Below, piece after piece: positions 11,551 to 20,638 of a stretch of DNA of 64,000 nt. Source of the stretch: Pseudomonas viridiflava (GTDB lineage: Bacteria; Pseudomonadota; Gammaproteobacteria; Pseudomonadales; Pseudomonadaceae). Under the pieces are notes generated by a model. That model was not told the origin of the DNA. It searched no databases and saw nothing but the letters and a program-made list of their open reading frames with translations. The stretch is from contig NZ_UUIS01000025.1 of the NCBI RefSeq assembly GCF_900589395.1, positions 124,001 through 188,000 on the forward strand. Direction: 5' to 3'. Position 1 is the first letter of the stretch, and every line of letters starts with the position of its first letter. Position numbers and translations under genes: made by a program.

Positions 11551-12045
11551 TCAACCGCAGTAGGCCTGACTGGCCTGCTGCTCGATGACCCGCACCTGCC
11601 CGGTCACGGCCACCACCACCTGGTAGTGGCTGGCCGGGCGGTCGTTCAGGCACACGAACAGGGTGCCATTGCCCGCCCCTAGCAAGTCGCCCAACCCGCC
11701 GAACCTGAGCCTTTGCGCAACCTTGCTGTTGCCGACAATGCGCACCTGGCCACTCAGCCTGCGTTCGATCAGCAGCGCCTCGTCCGGGATGTCGGCATTG
11801 TGCTCGGTGAGAATGCGCCAGCCCTGGCTCCAGTCGTCATCGACCGCCTGGATGCTGACCGCCTGGTTGCGGGTAATGGCCGCGACCCTGGCCGAGCGGA
11901 TGCCGCTGGCCAGCTCCCGCGCCGCCGCCAGGCGCTGCTGGGCCTGTAGCATCTGGCTCAGCTGCGGTACAGCCGCCTGGGTCAGGATCGCCACCATGGC
12001 CATGCCGACCATCAGCTCTACCAGCGTAAAACCGCGCTCTTTCAT
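11551..12045 (-). CDS. fimT: Type IV pilus minor pilin, FimT/GspH type
   Basis: A 164-residue prepilin-like protein. The class III signal MKERG|FTLVELMVGMAMVAILTQA has a glycine before the cleavage site and glutamate at mature position 5, followed by the hydrophobic helix and a GspH/FimT domain. PilD (37845-38717) would process it. It is divergent from the fimU-type gene at 12165, unlike the co-directional fimT-fimU order I recall in P. aeruginosa. Whether it is the true FimT or a FimU paralogue cannot be settled by reading. Confidence 0.8.
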   Translation of the reverse strand: MKERGFTLVELMVGMAMVAILTQAAVPQLSQMLQAQQRLAAARELASGIRSARVAAITRNQAVSIQAVDDDWSQGWRILTEHNADIPDEALLIERRLSGQVRIVGNSKVAQRLRFGGLGDLLGAGNGTLFVCLNDRPASHYQVVVAVTGQVRVIEQQASQAYCG

Positions 12046-12164
12046 CAGTTCTCCCTCCCTGGAAGTACATTTCCTACACTCGTCATGGCCAAAGGACCGT
12101 ATATCCCTCTAGAGTGGTCCCATGTTGCAGCGGCTTTATAGTCGTTACGTCAAGGAGACACCCA

Positions 12165-12626
12165 ATGCGCGATGCAACCAAGGGGTTCAGCCTCGTCGAA
12201 CTGTTAATCACTGTGTCGATCGTGGGCATACTGGCCGCCGTTGCCATGCCCAATTTTACCCAGACAATGCAGGGCAACCGGGCTGATACCGAGGTGGGTG
12301 ACCTGCAACATGCGCTTAACTATGCGCGGTTGGAAGCGATCAACCGCGGGGTGACCATGCGTATTGCACCGATCACAGCGGGCGACTGGACCTCCGGCGT
12401 CAGGGTCACTCGCGCCAGCGACGCTTCCGCCGTGTTGCGTACGGTAGAGGCCCTGTCTGGCGGTGCCACGCTGGGCACCGGCAATGTGGCGGCCCTCGAA
12501 TTCAATAACCTGGGTGGCCTGTCGACGCCTGGCGCCAACGTGACCATGACCTATACGCGCGGCACGATCACCAAGACGCTGGGGATTTGCCTGACTGGAC
12601 GAATCTTGAATGGAAGCTGCCCATGA
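12165..12626 (+). CDS. fimU: Type IV pilus minor pilin, FimU/FimT type
   Basis: First gene of the minor-pilin operon. The 153-residue protein has the prepilin signal ATKG|FSLVELLITVSIVGILAAVA and a GspH-like C-terminal domain. The ATG at 12165 follows AAGGAG by 8 bases; an open frame from 12114 has no such site. FimU with PilV, PilW, PilX and PilE forms the priming complex at the pilus tip with PilY1. Its stop overlaps the pilV ATG (ATGA). The symbol rests on position and family, not on alignment. Confidence 0.8.
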   Translation: MRDATKGFSLVELLITVSIVGILAAVAMPNFTQTMQGNRADTEVGDLQHALNYARLEAINRGVTMRIAPITAGDWTSGVRVTRASDASAVLRTVEALSGGATLGTGNVAALEFNNLGGLSTPGANVTMTYTRGTITKTLGICLTGRILNGSCP

Positions 12627-13138
12627 ATCGCACCCCCCGATGTACCCAGGCCGGCATGACGCTGATCGAGGTGCTGGTCTCGCTGCTGGTCCTGGCCATC
12701 GGCCTGCTGGGGGCGGCGGCCATCCAGATCAATGCCCTGAAATACACCGACAGCTCGGCCATGGCCAGCCAGGCCAGCTTTATCGCCTATGACATGCTCG
12801 ACCGCATTCGCGCCAATGTGGATGGCAATGCCACGCTCAATGGCCCGACCGATGTGCTGGCGACCTATGCGCTGGCCAGCCTGAGCGCTGCCCCCACGTT
12901 CGGCACCAGTGCGCGCGACCAGGACCTGATGGATTTCAAGAGGAATATCGAGGCCTTTGCCGGCACCACCGCCGGGGCCAACAGCAGGATCTCGATCGAC
13001 AGACCGGTGGTGACCATTACCATCGTCTGGGACGAAACCCGCGCTGACAGTGCCGCAGCGCTTGCTGCCGGGCAGGCACCGGCCACCACTAATCAGGGCT
13101 CCTTTGTGCTCAGTTCACGGGTCGGGGTGACCCCATGA
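12623..13138 (+). CDS. pilV: Type IV pilus modification protein/minor pilin PilV
   Basis: A 171-residue minor pilin. The prepilin signal is TQAG|MTLIEVLVSLLVLAIGLLGAA, with methionine at mature position 1 and glutamate at 5. It has the long C-terminal domain seen in PilV. It is cleaved by PilD and incorporated into the pilus-priming complex. It overlaps fimU upstream and pilW downstream by 4 bases each, so the operon is translationally coupled. Confidence 0.88.
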   Translation: MNRTPRCTQAGMTLIEVLVSLLVLAIGLLGAAAIQINALKYTDSSAMASQASFIAYDMLDRIRANVDGNATLNGPTDVLATYALASLSAAPTFGTSARDQDLMDFKRNIEAFAGTTAGANSRISIDRPVVTITIVWDETRADSAAALAAGQAPATTNQGSFVLSSRVGVTP

Positions 13139-13821
13139 GGCGGGCCAGCCGGGGCTTCGGCCTGGTCGAAATCATGGTCGCGCTGGTGCTGGGGCTGGTG
13201 GTCAGCCTGGGCGTCATCCAGATCTTCACCTCGTCGCGGGCCACCTTCCTGAGCCAGAACGCCGCCGCGCGCATGCAGGAAGATGCGCGCTTCGTGCTGA
13301 GCAAGATGATTCAGGAGCTGCGCATGACCGGGATGTATGGCTGCCTGGGTTTTACCAGTTATGTGCCGGTGTCGCCGGCTATTGCGGTGCCGGCAGCACT
13401 GGATAATCCGATCCAGTGGACCAATGCCACCAGTACCTTGACGTTAGTCACCGCTGACATCGGCACCGCCGGTACTGCGCCCAGCTGGACCATCCTTTCT
13501 GACTGCCAGACCAGTCCGCAACTCTATGAAGGTGCTCGTGCGCCTGCCGCCGGGCAGACGGCCTTTCCGTTGCGCCAATTGGTGTACAGCTACAGCAACC
13601 GCACTTTATCCCTTAACAACCAGCCCTTGCTGCAGAACATCAGTGCATTCAACGTATCATTTGGTGTCGCCGGCAACCCGATGAGCTATACCAATGCCAT
13701 TACCCTTGTGAATGCCGGTGCCATCCGCAGTGTGCGCCTGAGTCTGACCCTGACTGACCCCGATGGCCGGGTCGAAGATCAGCCCTATTCCATGGTCGCG
13801 TACCTGCGCAATCGCTTTTGA
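13135..13821 (+). CDS. pilW: Type IV pilus assembly protein PilW
   Basis: A 228-residue minor pilin. The signal is ASRG|FGLVEIMVALVLGLVVSLGV, with glutamate at mature position 5. The large C-terminal domain has paired cysteines (YGCLGF, SDCQTS). It overlaps pilV (ATGA). It is an inner-membrane pseudopilin until PilD processing, and part of the FimU-PilVWXE/PilY1 tip complex. Confidence 0.88.
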   Translation: MRRASRGFGLVEIMVALVLGLVVSLGVIQIFTSSRATFLSQNAAARMQEDARFVLSKMIQELRMTGMYGCLGFTSYVPVSPAIAVPAALDNPIQWTNATSTLTLVTADIGTAGTAPSWTILSDCQTSPQLYEGARAPAAGQTAFPLRQLVYSYSNRTLSLNNQPLLQNISAFNVSFGVAGNPMSYTNAITLVNAGAIRSVRLSLTLTDPDGRVEDQPYSMVAYLRNRF

Positions 13822-13835
13822 AGAGGCCGGATGCA

Positions 13836-14339
13836 ATGAAGAACCTGCCGTTGCATACCGCGCCCACCTTTGCCGCCCGCCAGCGCGGCATGGTGCTGCT
13901 GGTCAGCCTGGTGTTTCTGCTGCTGTTGACGATGCTGGGCATCTCCTCGATGCAGAACGCCACGTTGCAGGAGAAGATGGCCGGCAGCGTAGGCAACCGT
14001 AACAAGTCCTTTCAGATGGCCGAGGCGGTCTTGCGCCGGGGCGAGTCGACCATCGTCAGTGGCTTCAGCCTGGCCCGATGCATCGGGACCGTCGCGTGTG
14101 CGCCACCTGCCGAGTCGACCAGCGTGACGGGGCCAGGCGTCAATGCCACGTCGGGAGTGAACTGGATCAGCACGAATGAGGGGCTGTACGGCATTCAGTA
14201 CCTGGGCACCACGAACACGCCGATCAAACGGCCGGCCACGTGTCCTGGCTCGGGGACGGTCATGATGTACCGGGTAACGGCAGTGGCCGTCTTTGCTAAC
14301 TCGCGCACGGTACTGGAGAGCATCTATGCCAATTGCTAG
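13836..14339 (+). CDS. pilX: Type IV pilus assembly protein PilX
   Basis: A 167-residue minor pilin. The cleavage site is in RQRG|MVLLVSLVFLLLLTMLGISS; mature position 5 is leucine, not glutamate, which is typical of PilX. The ATG at 13836 has AGAGG 10 bases upstream; an in-frame TTG at 13818 overlaps pilW. The C-terminal cysteines (RCIGTVAC) may form a disulfide. The end overlaps the start of pilY1 by 14 bases. Confidence 0.86.
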   Translation: MKNLPLHTAPTFAARQRGMVLLVSLVFLLLLTMLGISSMQNATLQEKMAGSVGNRNKSFQMAEAVLRRGESTIVSGFSLARCIGTVACAPPAESTSVTGPGVNATSGVNWISTNEGLYGIQYLGTTNTPIKRPATCPGSGTVMMYRVTAVAVFANSRTVLESIYANC

Positions 14340-17300
14340 GGCTCTGCGCCATGGCCTGAGAATTGTCTGGGGTGCCGTGCTGGCCTTGTACCTCGCCGCG
14401 CCGGCCTATGCCTTCAATCCCTCGCAGGTGCCGCTGCTCAGCTCGTCTGCGGTCACGCCCAACGTCATGCTGCAAGTGGATAACTCCGGCAGCATGGACA
14501 CCATTCTGACTGCGCCTGGCTTTAATGCCTCGGCGAACTGGGGACCTGTCTACAAGGCCAGTTACAATTGTTTTCTATTCCTGTGCGGTTATTCGCCCGA
14601 GCCGATCAGTAATGGCACGGCCGACTATGTGTTTGTTGGCAGTTTGAGCCGGGGCAACTGCAACAATGGCTCCTATGCGTTCTATCGCAGCGCCAACTCG
14701 TCCGCGTCGTCAGTTATCTGCATTGCGCTGGCCGACCCGGCCGGCTCTGGCGATACCCGCTACCCCATCGATTACCTGGCTTACCTGGTCTCCGAAGTAG
14801 TGGCCGGGCGCAGTGTCTCGGGCATCCCCACCCAGAGCCGCCTGGGCACGGCTATCTCCGTGGCGCTGAACCTGGTGCAGAACAACCGGGCCCTGCGCAT
14901 CGGGCTGGCCGGTTATAACCCTCCCAGCGGTGGTGATCCGGGGCCGGGGGGCAAGATCATCCAGCCGATTGCCGACCTGTCACCAATGGCTGCCACGACC
15001 TACCAGGCTGCGGTCACCCAGCAGACGGCCGATGCCAACTACACCAGCCTGCGCAATGCCATTTCGGGCATCAGGGCCGAGGCCAACACGCCACTGGCTG
15101 AAACTTACTACCAGGTGACCCGCTACATGCGCGGCCTGGCGCCATCGCCGGCCTACACCGGCTCGCCCACCACCTTCACCAGTCCGATCCAGTACCGCTG
15201 CCAGAAAAACTATAGCGTGGTGATCACCGACGGCCTGCCCACCTATGACCGAGACTTTCCTGCCAACGACCCTGACGATCCCAGTGCCTGGCTGCCCAAT
15301 TGGGACCGTATCGCCAACGATGGTCCCAATCCTGGGGGGGATGGCGAGGGCGACACCCTGTACCTGGATGACATCGCCAAGTTCGCCTACGACATCGATA
15401 TGCGCAGGGATTCGCGAACAGCCGGTGGCGACCTGACTGGCAAGAGCTGGGACACGGCGGGTTTCCCGACGCAGAACATGAACACCTATGCCATCGGCTT
15501 TACCCTGGATAACCAGATGCTGATCGATGCGGCCGACAGCAACCATGGCCGTGGCCTGTACTTCCAGGCCAATGACAGTGCCGGGCTCAATACGGCGCTG
15601 AACCTGGCACTGAGTGATATCTATGCCAAGGCCAGCTCCGGTGGCGGTGGTGCAGCCAACACCTCGACACTGCAAAGCAGCAGCCGTTTTTACCAGACAC
15701 TGTATGACCCGGCGGACTGGCGCGGCACTGTCCGCGCCTTCAACCTCAATCCCAGCACCGGTGCCGTCGGCAGCGTCGCCTGGACGACTGACACCACCAT
15801 CATCAGCAGCTCCACCGCGCCGACCTTCGAATCCTGGAGCACCGGCACGACCCCGGCCCGTATCAGCCTGGACTTCAACAACTTTGCCCCGGCCCAGCAG
15901 GCGGTCCTCAACGCCAACCTGCCCACAGGAGTGACCGGCGCGAACCTGATCAACTGGACCAAGGGCACGGCCAACGCCAGCCTGCGCACCCGGACCCGCT
16001 TGCTGGGCGATATCATCAATTCGCCGCTGATTGCAGCCATGGGCAGCGACAAGACCGCCGCCGACCTGGTGGGCGATCCGACCTACGACAATTACCTGAA
16101 TGCCAAGGCCGGCAGCATGACCAGCAGCCTGCTGGTTAATGCCAACGATGGCTTCTTCAACGTGCTTGCCCTCGGCGACGGCACACGTCGTTACGCGTAT
16201 ATGCCGTCCACGGCCTTGTCTTCCTTGTCGACGATCGCGTCGACCAACTATGGCCTGGGCGTGCACAAGTTCACCGTCGACGGCCAGATTGCCGTGTTCG
16301 ATACCCAGGCTGGCTCCGGTACGGCCTGGCGAACGGTGGCTTATGGTGGCACCGGCGCAGGCGGTAAGGGCTTCTTCGCCATCAAGCTGTTCGAGGGCAC
16401 CAGCAATACCATCAGTGCACTGTGGGAGGTCAAGGCGCCCGACACGTCCGACACCAACAACCGGTTCAATAACCTGGGCTACACCTATTCCAGGCCCGAA
16501 GTGGCGCGCATGGCCGATGGTACCGGCATCATGGTCGTGGGCAATGGCTATGGCAGCTTCACCGGCCGTGCTTCGTTGTACGTGATCAACGCCAACACCG
16601 GGGCCTTTATCACTGAAATCCAGACACCAGTCGTGGTCAGTGGCGAAACCGATAACGGCCTGTCATCGGTCAGGCTGTTGGTCAATGCGCAGAATGTGGT
16701 ACAGGCCGCCTACGCCGGCGACCTCAAGGGACGGATGTGGAAATTCGATCTCAGCTCGGTCGCCGCCAGCAGTTGGCGCCTGGCCTTCAATGGGCTGCCG
16801 CTGTTCACCGCGCCGCGCGGCAATGCCCAGCCGATCACGGTTCAGCCGCTGATACTCGACCATCCGCAGAACGGCAAGATTGTCTATTTCGGCACCGGCA
16901 AGTTCAGCGAGACCACCGACAAGCAAACCACCGCCCAGCAAGCGTTCTATGCCATCTGGGATGCCAGCGCGGGCACGGGCAACATTGTCGAGAACAACCT
17001 GCAGGTGCAGAACGTCAGCGGTTCGGTCACCGGCAGCAATGCAACCTACTTCACCTCCACCACCAATAGGGTGGACTGGGCCTCGCGCAAGGGCTGGTAC
17101 ATGCCACTGGCCACCGCCGCGCCTTATCTGGGCGAACGCATCATTTACCCGGCGCAGAACACGCGGGGCCGGATCATTTTCACCACCGCGGCGGTCAACT
17201 CGACCGACCCTTGTGAAAGCACCGGCACCGGTCGCCTGTTCGAACTCGATGCGGCCAGTGGCGCAATGCTCAGTTATCCGGTGCTCGACACCAATGGTGA

Positions 17301-17502
17301 CGAACGCTTGAACGACCTTGACGCACTGGTTGCCGGCAGGGGGTTTGGTGGCGGTATTCCGGTATTGGCGGCCTACATTGCGGGCAGTGGTGGTATCAAT
17401 GACAACCGCTACGTGATGGTCGGTACGCAGGTCGAGAGACTGATCGAGCCGCCAGGGCCTGCCAATACCTATCAACGCATCATGTGGCGACAGATCCAAT
17501 AA
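14326..17502 (+). CDS. pilY1: Type IV pilus tip adhesin/biogenesis factor PilY1
   Basis: A large secreted protein (1058 residues) that caps the pilus tip and is needed for pilus extension and surface sensing. A signal peptide covers residues 1-29 (ending LAAPAYA). A von Willebrand A-type domain follows, with the metal-ion site DNSGSM at 52-57. The C-terminal half is a PilC/PilY1 beta-propeller (GTRRYAYMPS, VVGNGYGSF, YFGTGKFSE). A calcium-loop motif DTNGDERLNDLDA begins at 988. It overlaps pilX; GGAGAG precedes the ATG. It is shorter than the roughly 1160-residue P. aeruginosa protein. No pilY2 lies between it and pilE. Confidence 0.93.
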   Translation: MPIARALRHGLRIVWGAVLALYLAAPAYAFNPSQVPLLSSSAVTPNVMLQVDNSGSMDTILTAPGFNASANWGPVYKASYNCFLFLCGYSPEPISNGTADYVFVGSLSRGNCNNGSYAFYRSANSSASSVICIALADPAGSGDTRYPIDYLAYLVSEVVAGRSVSGIPTQSRLGTAISVALNLVQNNRALRIGLAGYNPPSGGDPGPGGKIIQPIADLSPMAATTYQAAVTQQTADANYTSLRNAISGIRAEANTPLAETYYQVTRYMRGLAPSPAYTGSPTTFTSPIQYRCQKNYSVVITDGLPTYDRDFPANDPDDPSAWLPNWDRIANDGPNPGGDGEGDTLYLDDIAKFAYDIDMRRDSRTAGGDLTGKSWDTAGFPTQNMNTYAIGFTLDNQMLIDAADSNHGRGLYFQANDSAGLNTALNLALSDIYAKASSGGGGAANTSTLQSSSRFYQTLYDPADWRGTVRAFNLNPSTGAVGSVAWTTDTTIISSSTAPTFESWSTGTTPARISLDFNNFAPAQQAVLNANLPTGVTGANLINWTKGTANASLRTRTRLLGDIINSPLIAAMGSDKTAADLVGDPTYDNYLNAKAGSMTSSLLVNANDGFFNVLALGDGTRRYAYMPSTALSSLSTIASTNYGLGVHKFTVDGQIAVFDTQAGSGTAWRTVAYGGTGAGGKGFFAIKLFEGTSNTISALWEVKAPDTSDTNNRFNNLGYTYSRPEVARMADGTGIMVVGNGYGSFTGRASLYVINANTGAFITEIQTPVVVSGETDNGLSSVRLLVNAQNVVQAAYAGDLKGRMWKFDLSSVAASSWRLAFNGLPLFTAPRGNAQPITVQPLILDHPQNGKIVYFGTGKFSETTDKQTTAQQAFYAIWDASAGTGNIVENNLQVQNVSGSVTGSNATYFTSTTNRVDWASRKGWYMPLATAAPYLGERIIYPAQNTRGRIIFTTAAVNSTDPCESTGTGRLFELDAASGAMLSYPVLDTNGDERLNDLDALVAGRGFGGGIPVLAAYIAGSGGINDNRYVMVGTQVERLIEPPGPANTYQRIMWRQIQ

Positions 17503-17514
17503 TCAGGAGCACGC

Positions 17515-17916
17515 ATGACCAGCAAGAACCGTGGTTTTACCTTGATCGAACTCATGATTGTCGTGGCGATTGTCGGTATTCTGGCCGCCATCGCCTACCC
17601 CAGCTACACCGAGTACGTGAAGCGCACGCACCGGGCGGCAATTGCCAGCCTGCTGAGTGAGCAGGCGCAGGTGCTGGAGCGCTGGTATTCGAAAAACGGG
17701 GCCTACAACACCCCGGCGCCGGGGCCGTCCATTTCAGGGGGTAACGCTCAGTACGGCATTGTCGCAGTGCTCAATGCCCAGGATTTCAGCCTGGCCGCCA
17801 CCGGCAGGGGGGTAATGCTGAACGACAAGTGCGGTGTGTTTACCCTGACCAACACCGGCGCTCGCACCAACCCAGGGGCTACCGGCATGACGCCCAGGGA
17901 ATGCTGGAACCGCTGA
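17515..17916 (+). CDS. pilE: Type IV pilus minor pilin PilE
   Basis: A 133-residue pilin with signal [26 protein letters not shown] and a short globular domain with two cysteines (DKCGVF, RECWNR) that probably close the disulfide loop. It is the last gene of the fimU-pilVWXY1E run, 12 bases after pilY1 with AGGAG before the ATG. It would join the minor-pilin complex. It is distinct from the major pilin pilA at 41860. Confidence 0.9.
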   Translation: MTSKNRGFTLIELMIVVAIVGILAAIAYPSYTEYVKRTHRAAIASLLSEQAQVLERWYSKNGAYNTPAPGPSISGGNAQYGIVAVLNAQDFSLAATGRGVMLNDKCGVFTLTNTGARTNPGATGMTPRECWNR

Positions 17917-17941
17917 TTTTCTGATTCGACCTGAGACCAAG

Positions 17942-19039
17942 ATGCCCGAGCAACCCATAGTGATCATCGGCGGCGGCGTGATCGGCCTGCTGACTGCCTG
18001 GAACCTGGCCCGCGAAGGGCAATCTGTCATGCTGCTGGAGCGTACCGAGCTGGGGCGCGAGTCGTCCTGGGCCGGGGGCGGTATCGTTTCGCCGCTGTAC
18101 CCGTGGCGCTACAGCGCGGCGGTTACCGCGCTGGCGCATTGGTCGCAGGATTTTTATCCACAGCTGGGCGAGCGCCTGCATGCGCAGACCGGGCTGGACC
18201 CACAAGTGCACACCACCGGCCTGTACTGGCTCGACCTGGACGATGAAGAGCAGGCGCTGGCCTGGGCGGTGCGTGAGCAGCGGCCGCTGAGCCGGGTCGA
18301 TGTGTCGGCGGTGCACGACGCAGTGCCGGCGCTGGGCCCTGGCTACACACGGGCCATCTACATGAGTGACGTGGCCAATGTACGCAACCCGCGGCTGGTC
18401 AAATCCCTCAAGGCTGCCTTGCAGGCCATGCCGGGCGTGGAGATTCGCGAGCAGTGCCAGGTCACCGGGCTGGTGCACGCACACGGCAAGGTCCTGGGTG
18501 TGGCCACGGCCCAAGGGGTTATCCACAGCGAGCGGGTAGTGCTGGCCGCCGGGGCCTGGAGCGGCGAGTTGCTCAAGCCCTTGGGAGTCGAGTTGCCGGT
18601 GGCGCCGGTCAAGGGCCAGATGATCCTGTTCAAGCGCGCGGCGGACTTTTTGCCGAGCATGGTGCTGGCCAAGGGGCGTTACGCGATTCCGCGCCGTGAC
18701 GGGCATATTCTGGTGGGCAGCACGCTGGAATACGAAGGCTTCGACAAGACCCCGACCGAGGTGGCCCAGGCCAGCCTCAGAGCCTCGGCCATCGACCTGC
18801 TGCCGGCGCTGGCCGACGCGGACATCGTCGGCCACTGGGCCGGACTGCGGCCGGGTTCGCCAGAGGGCATTCCGTTTATCGGCGAGCTGCCGGGGTTTGC
18901 CGGGCTGTGGCTCAACTGCGGGCATTTCCGCAACGGCCTGGTGCTGGCGCCGGCGTCGTGCCAGTTGCTGAGCGATCTATTGCTGGGGCGTGAGCCGATC
19001 ATCGACCCGGCCCCGTACGCGCCGGCCGGCCGCGTATAG
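17942..19039 (+). CDS. thiO: FAD-dependent glycine oxidase ThiO
   Basis: Oxidises glycine to iminoacetic acid for the thiazole half of thiamine. The 365-residue DAO-family protein has an N-terminal dinucleotide-binding motif IIGGGVIGLLTAWNLAREG, the ESSWAGGGIVSPLYPWR segment and a C-terminal GLRPGSPEGIPFIG motif. It lies 25 bases after pilE, so it may be read through from the pilin operon, although its function is unrelated. It is convergent with pilR, with a long palindromic repeat between them. Confidence 0.9.
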   Translation: MPEQPIVIIGGGVIGLLTAWNLAREGQSVMLLERTELGRESSWAGGGIVSPLYPWRYSAAVTALAHWSQDFYPQLGERLHAQTGLDPQVHTTGLYWLDLDDEEQALAWAVREQRPLSRVDVSAVHDAVPALGPGYTRAIYMSDVANVRNPRLVKSLKAALQAMPGVEIREQCQVTGLVHAHGKVLGVATAQGVIHSERVVLAAGAWSGELLKPLGVELPVAPVKGQMILFKRAADFLPSMVLAKGRYAIPRRDGHILVGSTLEYEGFDKTPTEVAQASLRASAIDLLPALADADIVGHWAGLRPGSPEGIPFIGELPGFAGLWLNCGHFRNGLVLAPASCQLLSDLLLGREPIIDPAPYAPAGRV

Positions 19040-19054
19040 ACACCAGGCACCGCT

Positions 19055-19264
19055 CTCATCAAATATAAAATAACTTATTGATTTTATTGGCTATAAAATT
19101 CACACCTGTAGGAGCGCGCTTGCCCGCGACCGAGTGCGAAGCGCTCGCAAAATCGGCGAAACGCCACAAATTTACGACTGCTAACGCAGCCGGTCGCGGG
19201 CAAGCGCGCTCCTACAGCGGTGAATTTAATCTCAAATAAAATCAGTAAGTTATTTTTTGATGAG
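19055..19264. repeat. 210-bp near-palindrome containing REPIN-like copy D (core 19108-19215)
   Basis: The core has the usual GTAGGAGCGCGCTTGCCCGC arms. Unlike a plain REPIN, the inverted repeat continues outward on both sides. The left flank CTCATCAAA...AAATAACTTATTGATTTTATT...AAATTCA matches the reverse complement of the right flank, TGAATTT...AATAAAATCAGTAAGTTATTTTTTGATGAG. It sits between the convergent thiO and pilR genes, where it could end transcription both ways. Confidence 0.88.
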
Positions 19265-19295
19265 GACGCAGTGCCCTTGAGCGAGCCGATTGGCA

Positions 19296-20636
19296 TCAAT
19301 CCAGCCCCAGCTTCTTGAGCCGATAGCGCATCGAGCGGAATGACAGGCTCAGGCGCTGGGCGGCGGCGGTGCGGTTCCAGCGGGTTTCTTCCAGGGCCTG
19401 CAGGATCAGCTTGCGCTCGATGCTCTCCAGGTAGTCTTCCAGGTTGTCGATGCTTGCCAGGCTGTGCGCGTCGCCTTCGTGTACGCTGGCGCTGTCGGCC
19501 AGGCGCAGGTCGGTGGCCAGAATCTGGTCGTTCTCGCACAGGGTATAGGCCCGTTCGAGCATGTTCTCCAGTTCGCGCACATTGCCCGGAAAACGGTAGT
19601 TCTTCAGGGTTTCCTGCGCCTGCGGGTGCAGCCTGGCCAGTGGCTGGCTGTAGTGGCTGGCCAGGCGCTGCAAGACGCTGGTGGCCAGGGTCTCGATGTC
19701 TTCACGGCGCTCGCGCAGGGGCGGGACACGCAGTTCGATGACATTGAGCCGGTAGTACAGATCCTGGCGAAAGCGGCCGGCGCCCACTTCAAGGTTCAGG
19801 TCCTTGTGGGTCGCGCACAGGATGCGCACGTCCACCACCTGTTCCTGCTGGCCGCCGATGCTGCGCACGGATTTTTCCTGGATGGCACGCAGCAGCTTGA
19901 CCTGCATGCCCAGCGGCAGGTCGGCCACTTCATCGAGAAACAGCGTGCCGCCATTGGCGGCCTGGAACAGGCCGGGCTTGTCTTCATGGGCGCCGGTAAA
20001 GCTGCCTTTGCGATGGCCGAAGAATTCGCTCTCCATCAACTCCGATGGAATCGCGCCACAGTTGACCGGCACGAACGGCTTGTCGATGCGCGGGCCCTGC
20101 TCATGGATCAGCCGCGCCACCAGTTCCTTGCCGCTGCCTGATTCGCCGCTGATGTAGATCGGCGCCTGGCTGCGCGCCAGCTTGTCGATCTGCTTGCGCA
20201 GGGCGCGCATGGGCGGCGAGTCGCCCAGCAGACGGCTGTCGATGCTGCGCTCCGGCGGCGCGCTGCCCGGCAGGCGCAGGGCGGCGCTGACCAGTTCGCG
20301 CAGACGCGTCAGGTCCACCGGTTTGGTCAGAAAGTCGAACGCCCCGGCCTTGAGCGCGCCGATGGCCAGGTCGACATTGCCGTGGGCGGTAATCATCGCC
20401 ACCGGCACTTGCGGGTAGTGCTGCTGGATATGCTGCACCAGTTCCAGGCCGTTGCCGTCGGGCAGGCGCATGTCGGTCAGGCACAGGTCGAACGGCTCGC
20501 GCTTGAGCCAGTCCCGGGCCTCGTTGACGCAGCGGGCGCTGCGGGTGTCGAGTTTCATCCGGCCCAGGGTGATTTCCAGCAGTTCGCCAATGGCCGGCTC
20601 ATCGTCAACGATCAGGATCTTTTGCCGTGGGGTCAT
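19296..20636 (-). CDS. pilR: Type IV pilus response regulator PilR (NtrC family)
   Basis: Sigma54-dependent activator of pilA. The 446 residues comprise a receiver domain with phosphoacceptor Asp55 (CLTDMRLPDG), an AAA+ domain with Walker A GESGSGKE and the sigma54 loop written GSFTGA, and a Fis-type HTH at the C-terminus (RTAAAQRLSLSFRSMRYRLKKLGL). The ATG at 20636 gives MTPRQKILIVDDE; an open frame upstream overlaps pilS and was rejected. The start is 2 bases after the pilS stop. Its likely target in this window is the promoter at 41799-41814. Confidence 0.94.
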   Translation of the reverse strand: MTPRQKILIVDDEPAIGELLEITLGRMKLDTRSARCVNEARDWLKREPFDLCLTDMRLPDGNGLELVQHIQQHYPQVPVAMITAHGNVDLAIGALKAGAFDFLTKPVDLTRLRELVSAALRLPGSAPPERSIDSRLLGDSPPMRALRKQIDKLARSQAPIYISGESGSGKELVARLIHEQGPRIDKPFVPVNCGAIPSELMESEFFGHRKGSFTGAHEDKPGLFQAANGGTLFLDEVADLPLGMQVKLLRAIQEKSVRSIGGQQEQVVDVRILCATHKDLNLEVGAGRFRQDLYYRLNVIELRVPPLRERREDIETLATSVLQRLASHYSQPLARLHPQAQETLKNYRFPGNVRELENMLERAYTLCENDQILATDLRLADSASVHEGDAHSLASIDNLEDYLESIERKLILQALEETRWNRTAAAQRLSLSFRSMRYRLKKLGLD

Positions 20637-20638
20637 GC

